Positions 46,256 to 58,565 of a DNA stretch of 64,000 nucleotides are shown one piece after another; within the stretch, counting starts at the first letter, position 1, and each line of letters begins with the position of its first letter. The notes under the pieces were generated by a model that worked only from the letters and a program-made list of their open reading frames with translations, was not told the origin of the DNA and ran no database searches. Source of the DNA: Portulaca oleracea (lineage: Eukaryota > Streptophyta > Magnoliopsida > Caryophyllales > Portulacaceae); contig CM055892.1 in the NCBI GenBank assembly GCA_029582165.1, positions 4,280,347-4,344,346 on the forward strand, in the 5' to 3' direction. A program made the position numbers and the translations under genes.

Positions 46256-46954
46256 ACTAAAGTAATATCAGTTTCCTAATTTCAGGAAGATATTATTCTA
46301 AATAATAATCTTGCTAGAATTAAGGCAACAATAATATAATACACAACAACGACAACAATCATCCCTAGTATTGTCTTGCACGCGAGATGTAAGGGAATCC
46401 AAATGTAGGCAGTCTTCCCAACATGCACGGAAGTGCATGAAGAGGCCGATTTGGGTGGAATGTGGACCGAAGAGTCAAAATTTTTTGAAAAGCAAGGACC
46501 TAAGGAATAATATAATATGACTCATAGTGTATCTTTGACCATGCTCTTTGGTAGCATTTTAATAGCTAAATAGAAATTAGAACAAACAAGGATATTTTAC
46601 AAAATACTTCCAACTTTGTAGAAGCTAAAATCAGCTCCCAAGTCCCTTAGAAGTTGAAGCTACATTTTGTAGCTTCTGATTTCTAGTTTCTTGGGAACTA
46701 CTAAGAAATTAAGGGAACAAAAAAAAAAACTTCCACAAATATCATTGAACCTTCCTATTAAATTATTAATGAAAATATATTTTCATATTTTTATTTTTAA
46801 GATATTTCTAATTTCTTGTGAGAAATGCAGAAAGCTCTATTTTCTTGTAACAATTGAGTTTAAATTTTCATGTTTATCAATATAAAATAGGCGATATGTT
46901 TGATAATAAGATTTTATCACTCATATAGAGTTAAATTTAATTATTTTACATTAA
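46256..46954. other. Unassigned AT-rich stretch
   Basis: No gene or repeat that I can support. Confidence 0.5.
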
Positions 46955-46984
46955 CTAGTTTTTTACCCGTTTTTTCGAACGGGT
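46955..46984 (-). mobile_element. Orphan Helitron 3' end
   Basis: In minus sense a hairpin ACCCGTT-N6-AACGGGT (46,965-46,984) is followed by an A-run and CTAG, then T. The element would extend to higher coordinates. Its 5' TC end was not found. Confidence 0.55.
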
Positions 46985-47289
46985 GTTAATTTAGGGGATG
47001 AACGTAAATACAGATAACATAGAGGAATCATTTAGGGAGCGTTCGGTAGAAGTTTCAAGGAAAATTTTCCTTGAGAAATTTTTCATGAGAGACTTTTCAT
47101 AGGAAAGATTTTTCTGGGAAAAAGATAGGAAATGATATCCCCCAAAAAATTTTCCCAAGGTCAACATACATCTAAACATGGGAAAGTTCAACCTGAAACA
47201 AATTTCATTTCCCCAAAAATTTTAATCCAGCCAGACATACCCTTAAAAAATATCAAAATTATGTAATATTTGTGAACTTGGACAACTAA

Positions 47290-47551
47290 GGTTCAATTCT
47301 TTTATACGGTTAGTGTGGTGTGGTAATGGTGCGGTGCGGTAGAATTTGAAAAATTGTGGTGGAATATGGTGAGAGTTGTGGTAGATGAGGAGAGAAAATC
47401 TGAAGCAGAAGAGAAAAGTGAGGAGAGAGAAAAATGAAGAGATATATTAAGAATGATTGTGATGTAATGTGGTGAAGTGTGGTAAAAATTAAAGAGTGCA
47501 GTGCGGTGTGATATTGCATCGTAACCTACCATATAAAAGAACAGAGCCTAA
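47290..47551. mobile_element. Small inverted-repeat MITE
   Basis: About 260 bp. The ends TTCTTTTATACGGT and, inverted, TTCTTTTATATGGT match, and GTGGTGTGG-type repeats fill the interior. Superfamily not settled. Confidence 0.5.
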
Positions 47552-48042
47552 ATATAAATCCAAGCAATTTGTTACAATCTTACATATTGTAAGGGAAAAA
47601 ATGACATTATCATTATTAGCTCAATATTATCGAAATTTTAAATTTCCATGTTTAATTTTCTGAAAATACTCTGGTCCATATTAATTATCACATTAATTTA
47701 TGTGTAAATGAGGATCAAATAGTTTTGACAAAAAAACAAATAACAAGAAATTGAAACCCAATGAGCCAGTATTCTTAACCTCCATAAACCAATTAAGTAG
47801 AGTTCATTTATTATGAGCGAATTTTAAGTTTTTTAATTTGAAATTCGTAACCTTACCCTCGATCCCTTAATCTCTGGTTTATTATTTGCTTTTAGAGTTA
47901 AATTCACACTTTTGTTCTACAAAATTAACTGGCAACTCCTATATTTTCTAATTTAATATGATCTAATTAACAATTTACAGGTAGACCGACATATTTGATC
48001 CAAGATTGGCAAAACATTCTCGGATCAGTTCACAACAACTGT
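47552..48042. other. Unassigned AT-rich stretch
   Basis: No frame or repeat structure seen. Confidence 0.5.
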
Positions 48043-48604
48043 ATGTACACACCAAATTTTGTCCCAATTTTGTATAATATATTGTAACATTTTATTTCAT
48101 TTTAGTTTTTATTAGGACTCGAGTCAGGTAATTATGTGATAGTACACATTCTTCTATCTCCACAAAAAACCCTGAAGCCCTCACCATTATATCCATTTAT
48201 AAGCCTCCCACAAAAGAACCCTTCATTTCTACGCCAAAAACCACCCTCTCCACATATATAGGCTCCTTCTTTCAAACATCATTTTTTCCCCGCAGACCTC
48301 CGCTAGCCAAATCCTTTGGCAAGCTTAAAGACACTCTATAAGCTTTCTAATTAATAAGATTTGAATCGCATAAATCGGAGGTCAGATGAGGATGTTATAA
48401 TCGTTTTAAATTGAGTTGTCCTGCTAGCCATTGTAACTGACCGGTTACAACCTCAACTTTCATCTTTTCGGCTGCCAATCCATAACTAACCAGTTACCAA
48501 TTGTAATTGACTGGTTACCCAAAACCGCCAATCTATGATCGGTCGGTTACATACTAGGGTTTCTGTGATGCATATCTCCTAATAATATTATTTTATTCAC
48601 TCGT
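48043..48604 (+). repeat. 5' part of a Tat-like LTR with its own palindromic boxes
   Basis: Begins TGTACACACCAAATTTTG, like the starts at 61,912 and 27,724. It contains a block resembling 62,110-62,205 of element 3, then several boxes: TGTAACTGACCGGTTACA near 48,438, TAACTAACCAGTTA near 48,486 and GTAATTGACTGGTTAC near 48,505. It is cut off by the CACTA end at about 48,605. Confidence 0.5.
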
Positions 48605-49023
48605 TACTACAAAAAATGGCTTTTGCCAACAGGGCTTATCTGTTGGTAAAAGTACAATATCTGTTGGTAAAAAGTTTTACCAACATATAATTATCCGTCA
48701 CTAGCCTGTTGGAAATAGACCTGATTGTAAAAATATTACCAATCAATATTGTGTTCTGTTGGTATTGCTAACTAATGCCAACCGTTTTGTTCTGTTGCTA
48801 TTGGGAATTTTATACCAACAGTTAACATTTGCCGGAGATACACCACCTTTATCAACAAATGTAAATGTCAGGGAATATATTTTTCGGCACTAAAAATATT
48901 CCCCACACACTGTATCTGTTGGTAATACAATTTCCACCTAATTTGATAGACATTGTCCAACAAATGCATCTGTTAGTAATACAATTGACACGATTTAAAC
49001 AGATAAATATCTGTTAGAAATAG
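48605..49023 (+). mobile_element. CACTA element terminus with subterminal repeats
   Basis: Starts with a mutated CACTACAAAAAA-type end (ACTACAAAAAATGGC), followed by many direct and inverted copies of CTGTTGGTAAAA and ACCAACA. No matching opposite end was found, so it is a fragment. Confidence 0.6.
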
Positions 49024-50292
49024 TGAAGATAGTCATATGCAGTGTTCAGTTGCGGTAAATTAGGTTTTCAGAGTAAGAGTTGTCGAATCCACAGGGATGG
49101 TGTGTCAGGTTAATAGGGAATTGGTTTGGTAGGGTTTCAATGACAAAAAGCAATAAATAGTGAAAAGTAATTAAACTTAACTAATTATGAATTCAGAATA
49201 ACAATAATCAAGAAAGCAAGAATTTAAAGGTGAACTAAACCTAATTTAACAAGAAAGTAAATTTATAACTAAGAATGCGATTAAAAGCGACAAATAAGAA
49301 ACTAAAACTGAATCGAATACTGGAATTAAGGAAAGAAAATATGAACCTGAAATGCATTGTACTTTACTTCTAATCTCGAATATTGAATCTTGAAACTTGA
49401 ATCTTGAGTTACGAATCACGAATCTTCTCCCGAACAAACAAGAAAAAGCAAGATTTGGATTACTAAGACTGCCCGAACCTCACTCGAAAGGAGAATTCGG
49501 GGAACCTTAATCCTCCTCTTCACTAAAAATTGGATTTTCGGTGGAACTAATACTAACGAAATTTAAATAGTGAGACAATGAATGAAAGCAAGAAAGAAAC
49601 GAGAATTGAAAATCTTAACTTGAATTCACTAAATAAGCGTAAGTTACAATCGAGGAATTGAGAGAAAACTAAAGAAACTTAAAACTAACTAATGAACTAA
49701 TCTAAAACTAACCTAAAACTAATCTAAAAATGAAAACTAAGATATCCCTCTAATTATGTAATACAATCTTTATATAGGAAGATTAGGAAAGGAAAATAAA
49801 ATATATCTTTTAAAACCCTAAGCAGCCACCGCGCCTTTTTTTATTCCGGAAATCTTTGGTCGTCGCGGGTGCCACCAAGACTGTCGCGGGCGACGTCTTT
49901 CTGCCCAATGTGTCACGGGCGCTACGCCTTGTTTAGTGGGCACTACGCTCTTTTCGGAGAATTGTCTATCGTCATCGCGGGTGTCACAACCTTGGTCGCG
50001 GGTGCTACGCCATCGGTAGTGAGTGCTACGCCCTGGAGGAAAAATTCTGGTTTCTCCGCTACTGTTGTAGCGGGTGCTATAGCTGTCGTAGCGAGTGCTA
50101 CGCTGTTCTGTTCAGCTCGTAGCGGGTGCTTTAGCTGTCGTAGCGGATTCTACGACCTTACTGATGGGTTTTTGGAGTTTTTTGTCCTTCTTTTCCTTCT
50201 ACTTCTGGATGAACCTACAAAATCACAAAATCATCATAACTAACTTTTAATTAAGGGATTAAAATAAGCAAAACACCTTATTAAAGGTATCA
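49024..50292 (-). repeat. LTR, Athila-like, with CGTAGC palindromes
   Basis: In minus sense it starts TGATACCTTT and ends near 49,024. The same organisation as the solo LTR at 23,082 is seen, with a CTGTGGATTCGACA block near its end. From 49,860 to 50,155 it carries repeated boxes such as CGTAGC-GAGT-GCTACG. No convincing target duplication, so ends are approximate. Confidence 0.5.
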
Positions 50293-51109
50293 ATTCGACT
50301 CGAAATGAGACCAAACATGCATCTATAAATATGTCATTACAATATATTGTACAAGTACACAAGTAATTAATTTTAGTTACAATACCATGAAAACCTCAAA
50401 TTATATTCACCGGATGTTTTAAATTGTAAAATACATGTCTAAATTGACATTCACTTAATCAAATGAAAAGTAACAAGATGAAACAAATAGTTCATCAAAT
50501 CATATTTGCTAATATTCAATAGTAATATTCAAAACAAAACGTAGAGCCTAAATCTAATATTCTCCATCTACATTTCCTTCAACTGGATCTCAAATTTAAC
50601 TTCACGATAAAGCTCATCCGCAAAATAATTCACAGCTGTCTTGTCACGGAATCGAGTTTTCTTCTCCCCTTTTATCTTCAACATTTCCCCTTTTCCTTTC
50701 TCCTTGTTATACCATAACAAATAAAATCAGCAGTAGTCGTAGCAAAAGCATTAGAAGTTGCCGTAGCATTAGTTGTAGCAACTAGAAAGTTAGTTTAACA
50801 GGACCAGTAAAAGGAAAAAGAATTGTAGTATCTTTACAAATGTTCTGCTTAATTTGTGAGCAGATAAAGAATTTGAAACAAAGCATACAATTAGGACCAA
50901 GTATCAGTTAATAACATAGAAGATCTCTGAACCTCTAAGTAATGAGATTAAAGAACCGTCAAATCAGTAGAAACAATGAAAGCCTCTCTGATCGGAAACA
51001 ATCAACTTTGACTAACCAAAGTTAATACAATAGTGCACTAACCACTGTGCTATAAGGTACTCGATGGCAAAGAAAACCTAAGCTAGTTAGGTGGGCATTA
51101 CTGTTATAA
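50293..51109. other. Mostly unassigned stretch
   Basis: Apart from the 38-codon fragment at 50,568-50,684 nothing is supportable. Confidence 0.5.
50568..50684 (-). pseudogene. Small coding-like fragment, 38 codons
   Basis: An ATG-to-TAG frame rich in charged residues (KKTRFRDKTAVNYFADELYR). Composition is protein-like in an otherwise AT-rich region. Possibly the tail of a transposase or captured gene. Not recognised. Confidence 0.3.
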
Positions 51110-52840
51110 GAGTTTGATTGTGAGATTAGAGACAACCAAGGGGCTGAAAACCTTGTCGCCGACCACCATTCCAAGATTGTGACTGAGACTATGAATACTA
51201 CCCATATTTATGCTTAGTTTCATGATAAGTAACTCTTTAGCATAGGGGTGGAACCTTGGTTCACAGACATTGTGAACTTTAAGATGATTGGATAAATGCT
51301 TAGGGAATGGGATAAACATGATAGAGACCGTTTCCTTCACACCGTGAAGAAATTTGCTTGGTATGAGCCGTATTTGTTCAAATATTGCCCTGGCCAAATC
51401 CTTAGGATATGTTTCCTTGATGAGTCTATTGTTGATGCCCTCTATTTCTGCCATGACCAATCTTGTTGGGGGGAGGTGCATTATAGTGGCAAGAAAATTG
51501 CTATTAAGGTCCTCTTCAGTGGTTTTTACCGGCCAACCATCTTCTGTAATGCTCATGGTTATGTCCAACAATGGCCCAGGTAGACTTGGCAATTTCTGAC
51601 CCAACTCGATAACCCGACCCGAACCCGCCCGAAATTTCTGGGTTTAGAACACGATTTTTTCAACTAAACTCGAAATACACCGAACCCGAAAATTAGCGGG
51701 TCAAACCCGACCCGCCCGTTTGACCCGAAAAATTAACTTTTTAAGTTCAACTTCATTAAAATTTGTGACTTTTCATTGGAATTTTTAACTATTAAACTAT
51801 AAACGCAACTCATTTATTTGTTATTTATATAATTTAAGTTAAAGTAGTTACAACAATCTATCGTTATTAGAAGTTAATCATATTTTATTATATATATTGT
51901 ACAAAAAGTAGTATTTAGAGACCGTTTTTTTTAAAAAGAAAAAAAGGTCGCAATCATAACCCATTGGGTTGACCCGAAACCGAAACACACCGCTTGTATT
52001 TACCCGAACCTGAAATACTCCCGACCCGTATTTATCCGAACCCGATATACGCCCGACCCGAAACCCGCCCGCCCGACCAAATTGACAGGTCTATGCCCAG
52101 GTGCCAAAGTTTTGAAAGATTACTAGAAGAGACATGATCCCCTTGCAAGCTAAGATTTTGGTTGATATGTTTGACGCGTGAGGCATTGATTTTATGAGAC
52201 TGTTTCCTAACTCTTTTGGGAACAAATATATTCTTGTTGCTGTAGATTATGTGCCCAAGTGGGTGGAGGTTATCCCCACTAAAAAGAATGATGCCAAAGT
52301 TGTCACCAGTTTCTAAGAGAATTTATTTTTACCTAGTTTGGGATGCCTAGAGCTATCAATAGTGACCAAGGCACCCGCTTTAACAATTGTTCTTTTGAGG
52401 CCTTATTGAAAAGCTACTTTGTGGTGCACAAGCTCACCACTGCTTACCATCCACATTCGAATGGTCAAGCAGAAGTTTCAAATTTGAAAAATAAAACAAA
52501 CAGTTGAAAAGAAGGTGTCAAAGAATAGGAAGGATTGGTCTGTGAAGCTGGCTTATGCTCTTTGGCTGTACCACACTACCTGTAAGACTCCTATTGGGAT
52601 GTCTCCATTTAGGGTAGTATTTGGGAAGCCCAGCCACCTGCCTGTAGAACTTGAGCATCGAGCTAGTGGACGATGAAAACTCTGAATTTTGAGTTGAGTG
52701 AGGTTGGTGAGGAGAGAAAGCTCTCACTGAATGAGCTTAAGTAGATGAGAAGTGATGCCTATGAACTATGAAAATAGGCTGCTGAGTAAGGAGAAGTCCA
52801 AGGTCCTTCACTATAATATCATTGTTTAATGTTTTCCAAG
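51110..52840 (+). pseudogene. Athila-type pol remnant: RNase H end and integrase
   Basis: The plus strand, with many stops and frameshifts, reads a decayed RNase H end (RDNQGAENLVADHHS). The integrase zinc-finger region follows (PYLFKYCPGQILR, then CHDQSCWGEVHYSGKKIAIK). A hAT-type MITE interrupts it at 51,581. The core resumes ([17 protein letters not shown], then AYHPHSNGQAEVSN), and the C-terminal part reads [15 protein letters not shown] and LPVELEHRA, as in Athila-lineage integrases. The flanking gag, RT and LTRs cannot be joined to it with confidence. Confidence 0.8.
51581..52093. mobile_element. hAT-type MITE inside Athila integrase
   Basis: 513 bp with ends TAGACTTGGCAATTT and, inverted, TAGACCTGTCAATTT. 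Target duplication GGCCCAGG/TGCCCAGG (51,573-51,580 and 52,094-52,101) is the 8 bp expected of hAT elements. The interior is CCCGACCCG-type repeats. Confidence 0.8.
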
Positions 52841-53280
52841 CGAACTAAGACAACGATAATTATGACTCGAGAAGTTGGGGCCCAAATGCTTTAGTTCGGT
52901 ATTTAGTCTCAAAACAACTTTAGGTAACAAGGTTTGGGTGATGATTTTCAAATGAATAGACTTAATCAAATAGGAAAGCGAGGGCTAGGGGGGATTACTG
53001 GGCCAACCTAATGAAGAACTAAGCACGAATTTTATGGTTTTAGGAATGATCGATATTCAGTTATCAAGTGTGAGGATTGCATGGATAAACTAGCATCAAT
53101 TTCCCTCTCCCAAGTGGTAAATTGATGCATACTTTCCAAAGCCTGTCATCACTCCCGTGTATGACGATCCTTGATAGTATTCAAACGCAATCCAATCTAA
53201 TTGATTCTAAAATCCCACGCTAGTGTGGGTTAGGAACCAATTACTCCGCCCTAGATTCCCAACTCAATGTTTGGGGAAAG

Positions 53281-54020
53281 ATTTATAACCTTTCGGCAAA
53301 ATCCTCCACATTGAGTGGAAATATAGGGAGGAACACTTAATTACCTCATAAATCACCCAAATCACACTAATCCATACCTAATCCCCTATTAAGGGCCCTA
53401 ATTACTCCGTAACCCTAGAGGGACTTAGCTACTTATATTCATGACTAGAACTATCTCAATAACCAATTCAATGTTCAACATACTAGTATCACAATAATGA
53501 AAACCTAGCATAACAACACCAATCAAAGCAATTAAACATAAACAAAAAAATTTGCACTAATTAAAAGCTAAAATTTAGAGAAAGAAGAAGTAAACTCACT
53601 AAATTGGGGTTTAATGGATCCTCCAAAGTACAAGAGGCTAAACTCACTAAATTTATAACCTTCTGTTACCAAAATCCTCCACATGGAGTGGAAATATAGG
53701 GAGGAACACTTAATTACCTCATAAATAACCCTAATCACACTACTCCATACCTAATCCCTTATTAGGGGCCAAATTACCCCCTAACCCTAGAGGGACTTAG
53801 TTACTCATATTCATGACTAGCACTATCTCAATAATCAATTCAATGTTCAACATAATGCTATCACAATAATGAAAACCTAGCATAACAACACCAATAAAGC
53901 AATTAAACATAAACCAAACGATTTGCATTAATTAAAAGCTGAAATTTTGAGAAAGAAGAAGTAAACTCACTAAGTTAGGGTTTAATGGATCCTCCAAAGT
54001 ACAAAAGGTAATAACAATAC
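53281..54020. repeat. 370-bp direct tandem duplication
   Basis: ATTTATAACC begins both copies, at 53,281 and 53,651. The copies match with scattered differences. Confidence 0.85.
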
Positions 54021-54391
54021 TTGAATTGCAATAGAAACTGGAATTCTTAAATAGAAACAATGTAGATTTGCACTAATGATGCTAGAAGAGAGATTAAGAA
54101 TACTAATTGGGATTAAACAAGCCTAAAACTTTAAAACTTAAGTGTAAAAACTGGAATAAACAATTGCGGCTATTGAAAAGTCGAAGTTTACAATATATAC
54201 TCAGGAGGAAAGGAGTTAAAACGCAGTCGTTTTGCCCGGAAAAGAAATCTGGAAAAACTGGGCGTCACGGCCGTGAGGCATGAATCTTGATGAAGGGGTC
54301 AAGAAACTCCAACTTGCAGGCCATGGGAGGACTGGGTCATGGCCGTGATGTGATGGCTCACAGTCATGAGGTCTCTGTTGGGTTCTCTTGA

Positions 54392-54810
54392 GTTAAAATC
54401 CCGATCCCGATCAACGATTCTACAAGTTTACGATCAAAAAATTCTCCATCGATCCAACTCTTACTAGGATCTTAAAGTAGCTAGGATCGTATGATCCTGG
54501 TTTTGCCTGAATATTATATGTTAGAATCACAATACGATTCTACGATCTTTCGATTCGATCCACGATCCTACCTGAATTTGATAATGTTTGCGCACAATAT
54601 CTTCTTTAAAATTTTGTCATAACAATTTAAATTTTGTATTGAAGTTATCAACTGATATACAATTTAACGTATTGCTTCATTATTAGTTAATAAAATGTTA
54701 AGATTTTAACTAAAATAAAACTTTATTTGATATTTACCTATTGTATTAGAATCTTACGATCCTCGATCTGATTCTACGATTCCGATCCTAACTAGGATCC
54801 CGATTCTAAC
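54392..54810. mobile_element. MITE-like insert rich in GATCC/ACGAT motifs
   Basis: Ends GTTAAAATCCCGATC and, inverted, GTTAGAATCGGGATC. Many ACGATCC and GATTCTACGAT copies lie inside. Family and target duplication unresolved. Confidence 0.45.
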
Positions 54811-55270
54811 AACCTTGGCTAAGGCTTGGCTTTCCACCTTCTCGGGCCGAATTTTCTTGGGATTTACATTAGGATTCCAACCCTTCTTCAAATCGTCACG
54901 TTTTTTTAATCTCTTTTTGCGCACTTTTCCTCCATAAGCACATTTCCAAAGATACCTAAAAGGGAAGAAAAGCAACAAAAAGTACTATATTTATTCGTGA
55001 AACTGAGGAAAATGCAAAGGTAAAAGCTTGCATTTAGGCTCAAAACTCAGCCTAAACACCTCCCCACATTTAGCCTTTTGCTCGTCCTGAGCAAAATAAA
55101 GCAAAGAACTACAAAAAAAAAAAAAAACACCTAAGGGCCTGTTTGGAGAGAAAAGTGGGATGGATCGGGTATGGAACTAGAATCATGGGGGGTTGGCTAT
55201 GGAATCAGAACCCCAAATTGAAAGTGTTTGGTGAGCACAAGAATGGAATCAAAGTTATAGTTGTTGTTGT

Positions 55271-55313
55271 CATTATTATTATTATTATTTATTATTATTA
55301 TTATTATTATTAT
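55271..55313. repeat. (ATT)n microsatellite
   Basis: ATT units with one interruption. Confidence 0.9.
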
Positions 55314-55426
55314 GATTATTGTTATGATAATAATTAAGGATGATATTAGCTTACTGTATCCGAATATGATACAGTAAGTGACAAGGGAATTTGAGGAATT
55401 GAACACTTGTAGGACAAGTGGGAGAT

Positions 55427-56076
55427 TATTGGGAGTGTCTCGACAATGTTCGATATACTTAGATTTTAAGCCAAAATAATATAGTGATTATATATCTTGC
55501 TAGAGACCTCCATATTCGGTAATTAAATATGCTTAATTACAATTGTATTATTTAGTCCTACTGGGTCACACAAGTTAGTGCCCTGGAACAATGTATGTAG
55601 CCCAAAATAATAAAGTATTATTAACAAAGTATTATTTTGGAAAGTGTTAGAAGTTTACTTCTTGGAGAAATCGACACAATGTGGACCGTATTGGGTGAAC
55701 ACGGACCGTGTTGGGCCTCAGATGCTGTTTTAGGGTTTTGTTAACCCCTTCACCAAATCACCCAACATTATAAATAGGGAGTCTATCTGAGAGATTCCTC
55801 AATCAATTGTTGAGACTTCTAGAGAGATACCAGGGTGACTTCTTGAGTTCCGCTCTCTCATAGTTTAACAATTATCTTTATTGTTTCCTAAAACAATATG
55901 CAAAATACCCTAAACACATATATCTTAGATTGAGATTAGTCTTAATCGGGTCGATCTAGCAATCGAGTTCTCAAAGTATTACGTGGACCTACAATAGAGG
56001 ATTTCTCTATAGGAATCTCAAAGGTCAACCTCTTCTTCAGCCGAATTAGCGATCAAATATAATACTAAGCCTCTGC
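55427..56076 (+). repeat. Ty1/copia-type 3' LTR
   Basis: Preceded by ACAAGTGGGAGAT (55,414-55,426), the usual polypurine tract of plant copia elements. The start, TATTGGGAG, looks like TGTTGGGAG with one change. A TATAAATA at 55,769-55,776 and GAGTTCTCAAAG/ACGTGGAC motifs near the end fit. The upstream coding part is absent and the 3' end is approximate. Confidence 0.6.
55769..55776 (+). promoter_or_regulatory. TATA box of copia-type LTR
   Basis: TATAAATA about 340 bp into the LTR. Confidence 0.55.
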
Positions 56077-56178
56077 AGTTTTACTCTTTCCTGGGTGATT
56101 TATTGTTTTGTAATTATTATGAATATTCCACCAATTAATCTGTATCTGTTTGGGAAATATATCACCTAAAAACTTTAC

Positions 56179-56364
56179 ACTAATGAGGAACTTAAAGCAA
56201 AGATTGAGCACATTAAAGCTGAGTTTATGGAGCGAGAGAATAGACTTATACGAGATGCTATAAAAAGAGAGCTCCAAAGTAAGAAAGAATCACTGCTCCA
56301 AGAAAACAAGATAAGAGATGACCTTGTCGCTATGTTTCTCAAAAACAATCAAAATGCTACATAA
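56179..56364 (+). pseudogene. Coiled-coil C-terminus, possibly CACTA transposon protein
   Basis: Sixty-one codons open to TAA 56,362: TNEELKAKIEHIKAEF, then charged heptad-like sequence to FLKNNQNAT. Such a C-terminal coiled coil is common in plant CACTA-encoded proteins, and a CACTA terminus lies downstream at 59,018. The link is an inference. Confidence 0.35.
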
Positions 56365-57797
56365 TATAAGGTAAATTTGTGCCCCCTCTTCCCTCCCAAT
56401 TTGCTTGTTTAGTGCATATTTTTGGGTTGAACTTTCACATGTTAAACTTGATTTTTCCATGGTTAATTTCTAGGCAATATTGTGAAAAGCATATATGTCG
56501 TATGCACTATTTTGGGAAGCTAGTGTTTTGAATTTTGTTGGTTGATTTCTGGGTAGTATCTTGAAAATCTAATTAGCTAGTGTTTTGAATTTTTGTGGTT
56601 GATTTACGGGCAATATTTTGGGAAGTGAAGCTAGCTTTGGTTGTTAGTTGAACTACAAATATGTGCTAATAAAACCCACATGGGGTCAGTTCAGTTATTG
56701 CCTATTAAATCTGGCTACCTTGGTGTTTTTTTAATTATTTAAAACTCTAAGAGGCTTCTGCTAAAATACTGTATGTGTTTTGAGAACTTGATCGTTTACT
56801 TTGAGGTTACCTTTAATGATATGTGTTTGTTTCAATTTGAAGAATTTTGGGTGTTTGTTGATAACTTGGGATTTGAGTGAGTTACCTTTCTATGACATGT
56901 GCGCTGTTTTCTATTGCCTTGTGGTTTGTTTGACAACATTAGATATGCACTGCTTAGTCCACAGGAGCACTATTGACAATTTGATTTGATAGTACTGATT
57001 CAAGTAGTTTAAGAAGGCATATGACAGTCCTCTGCCTCTTGTTTGCCAAGTATTGTGGCCCGTTTGGTATGAAATGGTAATGGAAATTCATAATGGGAAT
57101 GGGAATGGGAATGAGAATGGGAATAGGAAAAGGTCAATTCAGTTTTTGCCAATTCTTGCTGACGTGATTGACTGCTATTATGTATTGTTCAAGATTGAGT
57201 ATTTCTTCTTCTCTCGCAGGCTCTGTTCAATTTGACAGTTTTCTATCTTCCCTTCTTTTCCTCTGTTAGTTGTTTGAAGTGTAATACATGCACTGTTAAA
57301 TCTGGCTACCTTGGTGTCTAATTGCTTGGTTTTCTTTGATGGAAATTGTGATTTGGGAATGGTCTCATGATTCATTTTTCAACATAGTCTGGTGAATGGT
57401 GTTATGGTTTGTTGTTCTCCTACTTTCTGCTGATTGTTTTTTTAACTCTTATATTTTGCTAAAAGAGGTCAATAAGTCTTAAGCTACTTAATTAATTCGT
57501 ATTTCTTTTTGGTCTCTCACTGGTGTTATACTTAAATTTAGCTAATTGAACTTTTCAGGTTCTTTTTTTTTACATGGATATTATTTTTGCAGAAATTTGG
57601 GTGCGATGCTATTATTTTGACAATGCTGGCATGGGAGCAAGGATTGCAAATCCTAACCAATTGATGTGAATGATATCTTTTGCACATATTAATTGAAGAA
57701 ATAACTTTCAAGCCATATGAAGTTATTTTGTTTATATGTGTATATATTGCATATTTGTTCGTTGTATATTTTGGGGGGCCAATAGTACGTAGTTTTT
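56365..57797 (+). other. Intron-like or 3' non-coding sequence
   Basis: No coding signal. A GGGAAT minisatellite lies at 57,094-57,125, beside a GGCCCGTTTGGTATGAAATGG phrase typical of small hAT-type elements. Confidence 0.5.
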
Positions 57798-58147
57798 CAA
57801 AAAATTACTCGAAGGTACACCAATATTTGGGGAAGCTATTTTTCGATACCCCAATTTTTCAAAACTCATTTTGAGGTACCCTTAATTTTTGGGTTAGTAA
57901 TTATCTGGTGCTTTTCCGGCTATCAATTTTATTAAGTGACCAAAATACCCTTATTTTTCTTCTTCAAGGGTATTTCTTCAAAAATGGAAGAATAAAGGTA
58001 TTTCAGTCACTTAACTAAATTGATGACTGGAAAAACACCTAATAATTACTAACCCAAAAACTAAGGGTACCCCAAAATGAGCTTTGAAAAGTTGGGGAAC
58101 CTGAAAAACATTTCACCAAAAGTTAGGGTACCTCCGAGTAATTTTTT
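57798..58147. mobile_element. Foldback MULE-type MITE, copy 2
   Basis: 350 bp, nearly palindromic throughout, in the opposite orientation to the copy at 21,790. Exact 9-bp target duplication GTAGTTTTT (57,789-57,797 and 58,148-58,156). No coding capacity. Confidence 0.9.
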
Positions 58148-58325
58148 GTAGTTTTTGTCTTCTATTATTAATTAACTTGTACCAAACAATATGCCACCTT
58201 GTTTTATCATTTGTAGTTTATGATGGATATCTTAACTTTTGTAAAAACAATTTTGCGTTTAACTATATGAAAACATTGTTGGTCAAATTAATAACTTATT
58301 GTTGCATTTTTATTGCATAGTAATA

Positions 58326-58561
58326 CTCCCTCCTTTCCTCAATATCTGTCACTTTAGTTAACTTTTTATTTTCCATAATATCTATCACTTTATAATTCCA
58401 ATACAATATTAATGACACTAAATTTACCTCTTACTTTTATCATTACCAATACAAATATATAACCAAATAGAAATTTATCTATTACTTTTATCATTTCCAA
58501 TACTATTTTCTTAAAATCTCCCTAAAACTCAAATGTGACAATTATTGAGGAAAGGAGGGAG
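58326..58561. mobile_element. Stowaway-type MITE
   Basis: 236 bp with ends CTCCCTCCTTTCCTCAATA, inverted at the other side, and TA on both flanks. This is the Tc1/mariner Stowaway pattern. Confidence 0.85.
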
Positions 58562-58565
58562 TATA

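Larger units (their letters stand above)
53080..55058 (-). repeat. Old Athila-like LTR with internal duplication and insertion
   Basis: In minus sense a purine tract (AATGTGGGGAGG at about 55,059-55,071) precedes TGTTTAGGCTGAG at 55,058. The LTR runs to about 53,080. It includes palindromic TCACGGCCGTGA boxes (54,264-54,375), a 370-bp duplication and a MITE-like insert. The lower end is uncertain. Confidence 0.5.

Noticed and set aside
51104..51604. 166-codon frame on the minus strand
   Set aside because: Antisense shadow of the Athila integrase zinc-finger region, which has the real motifs on the plus strand.
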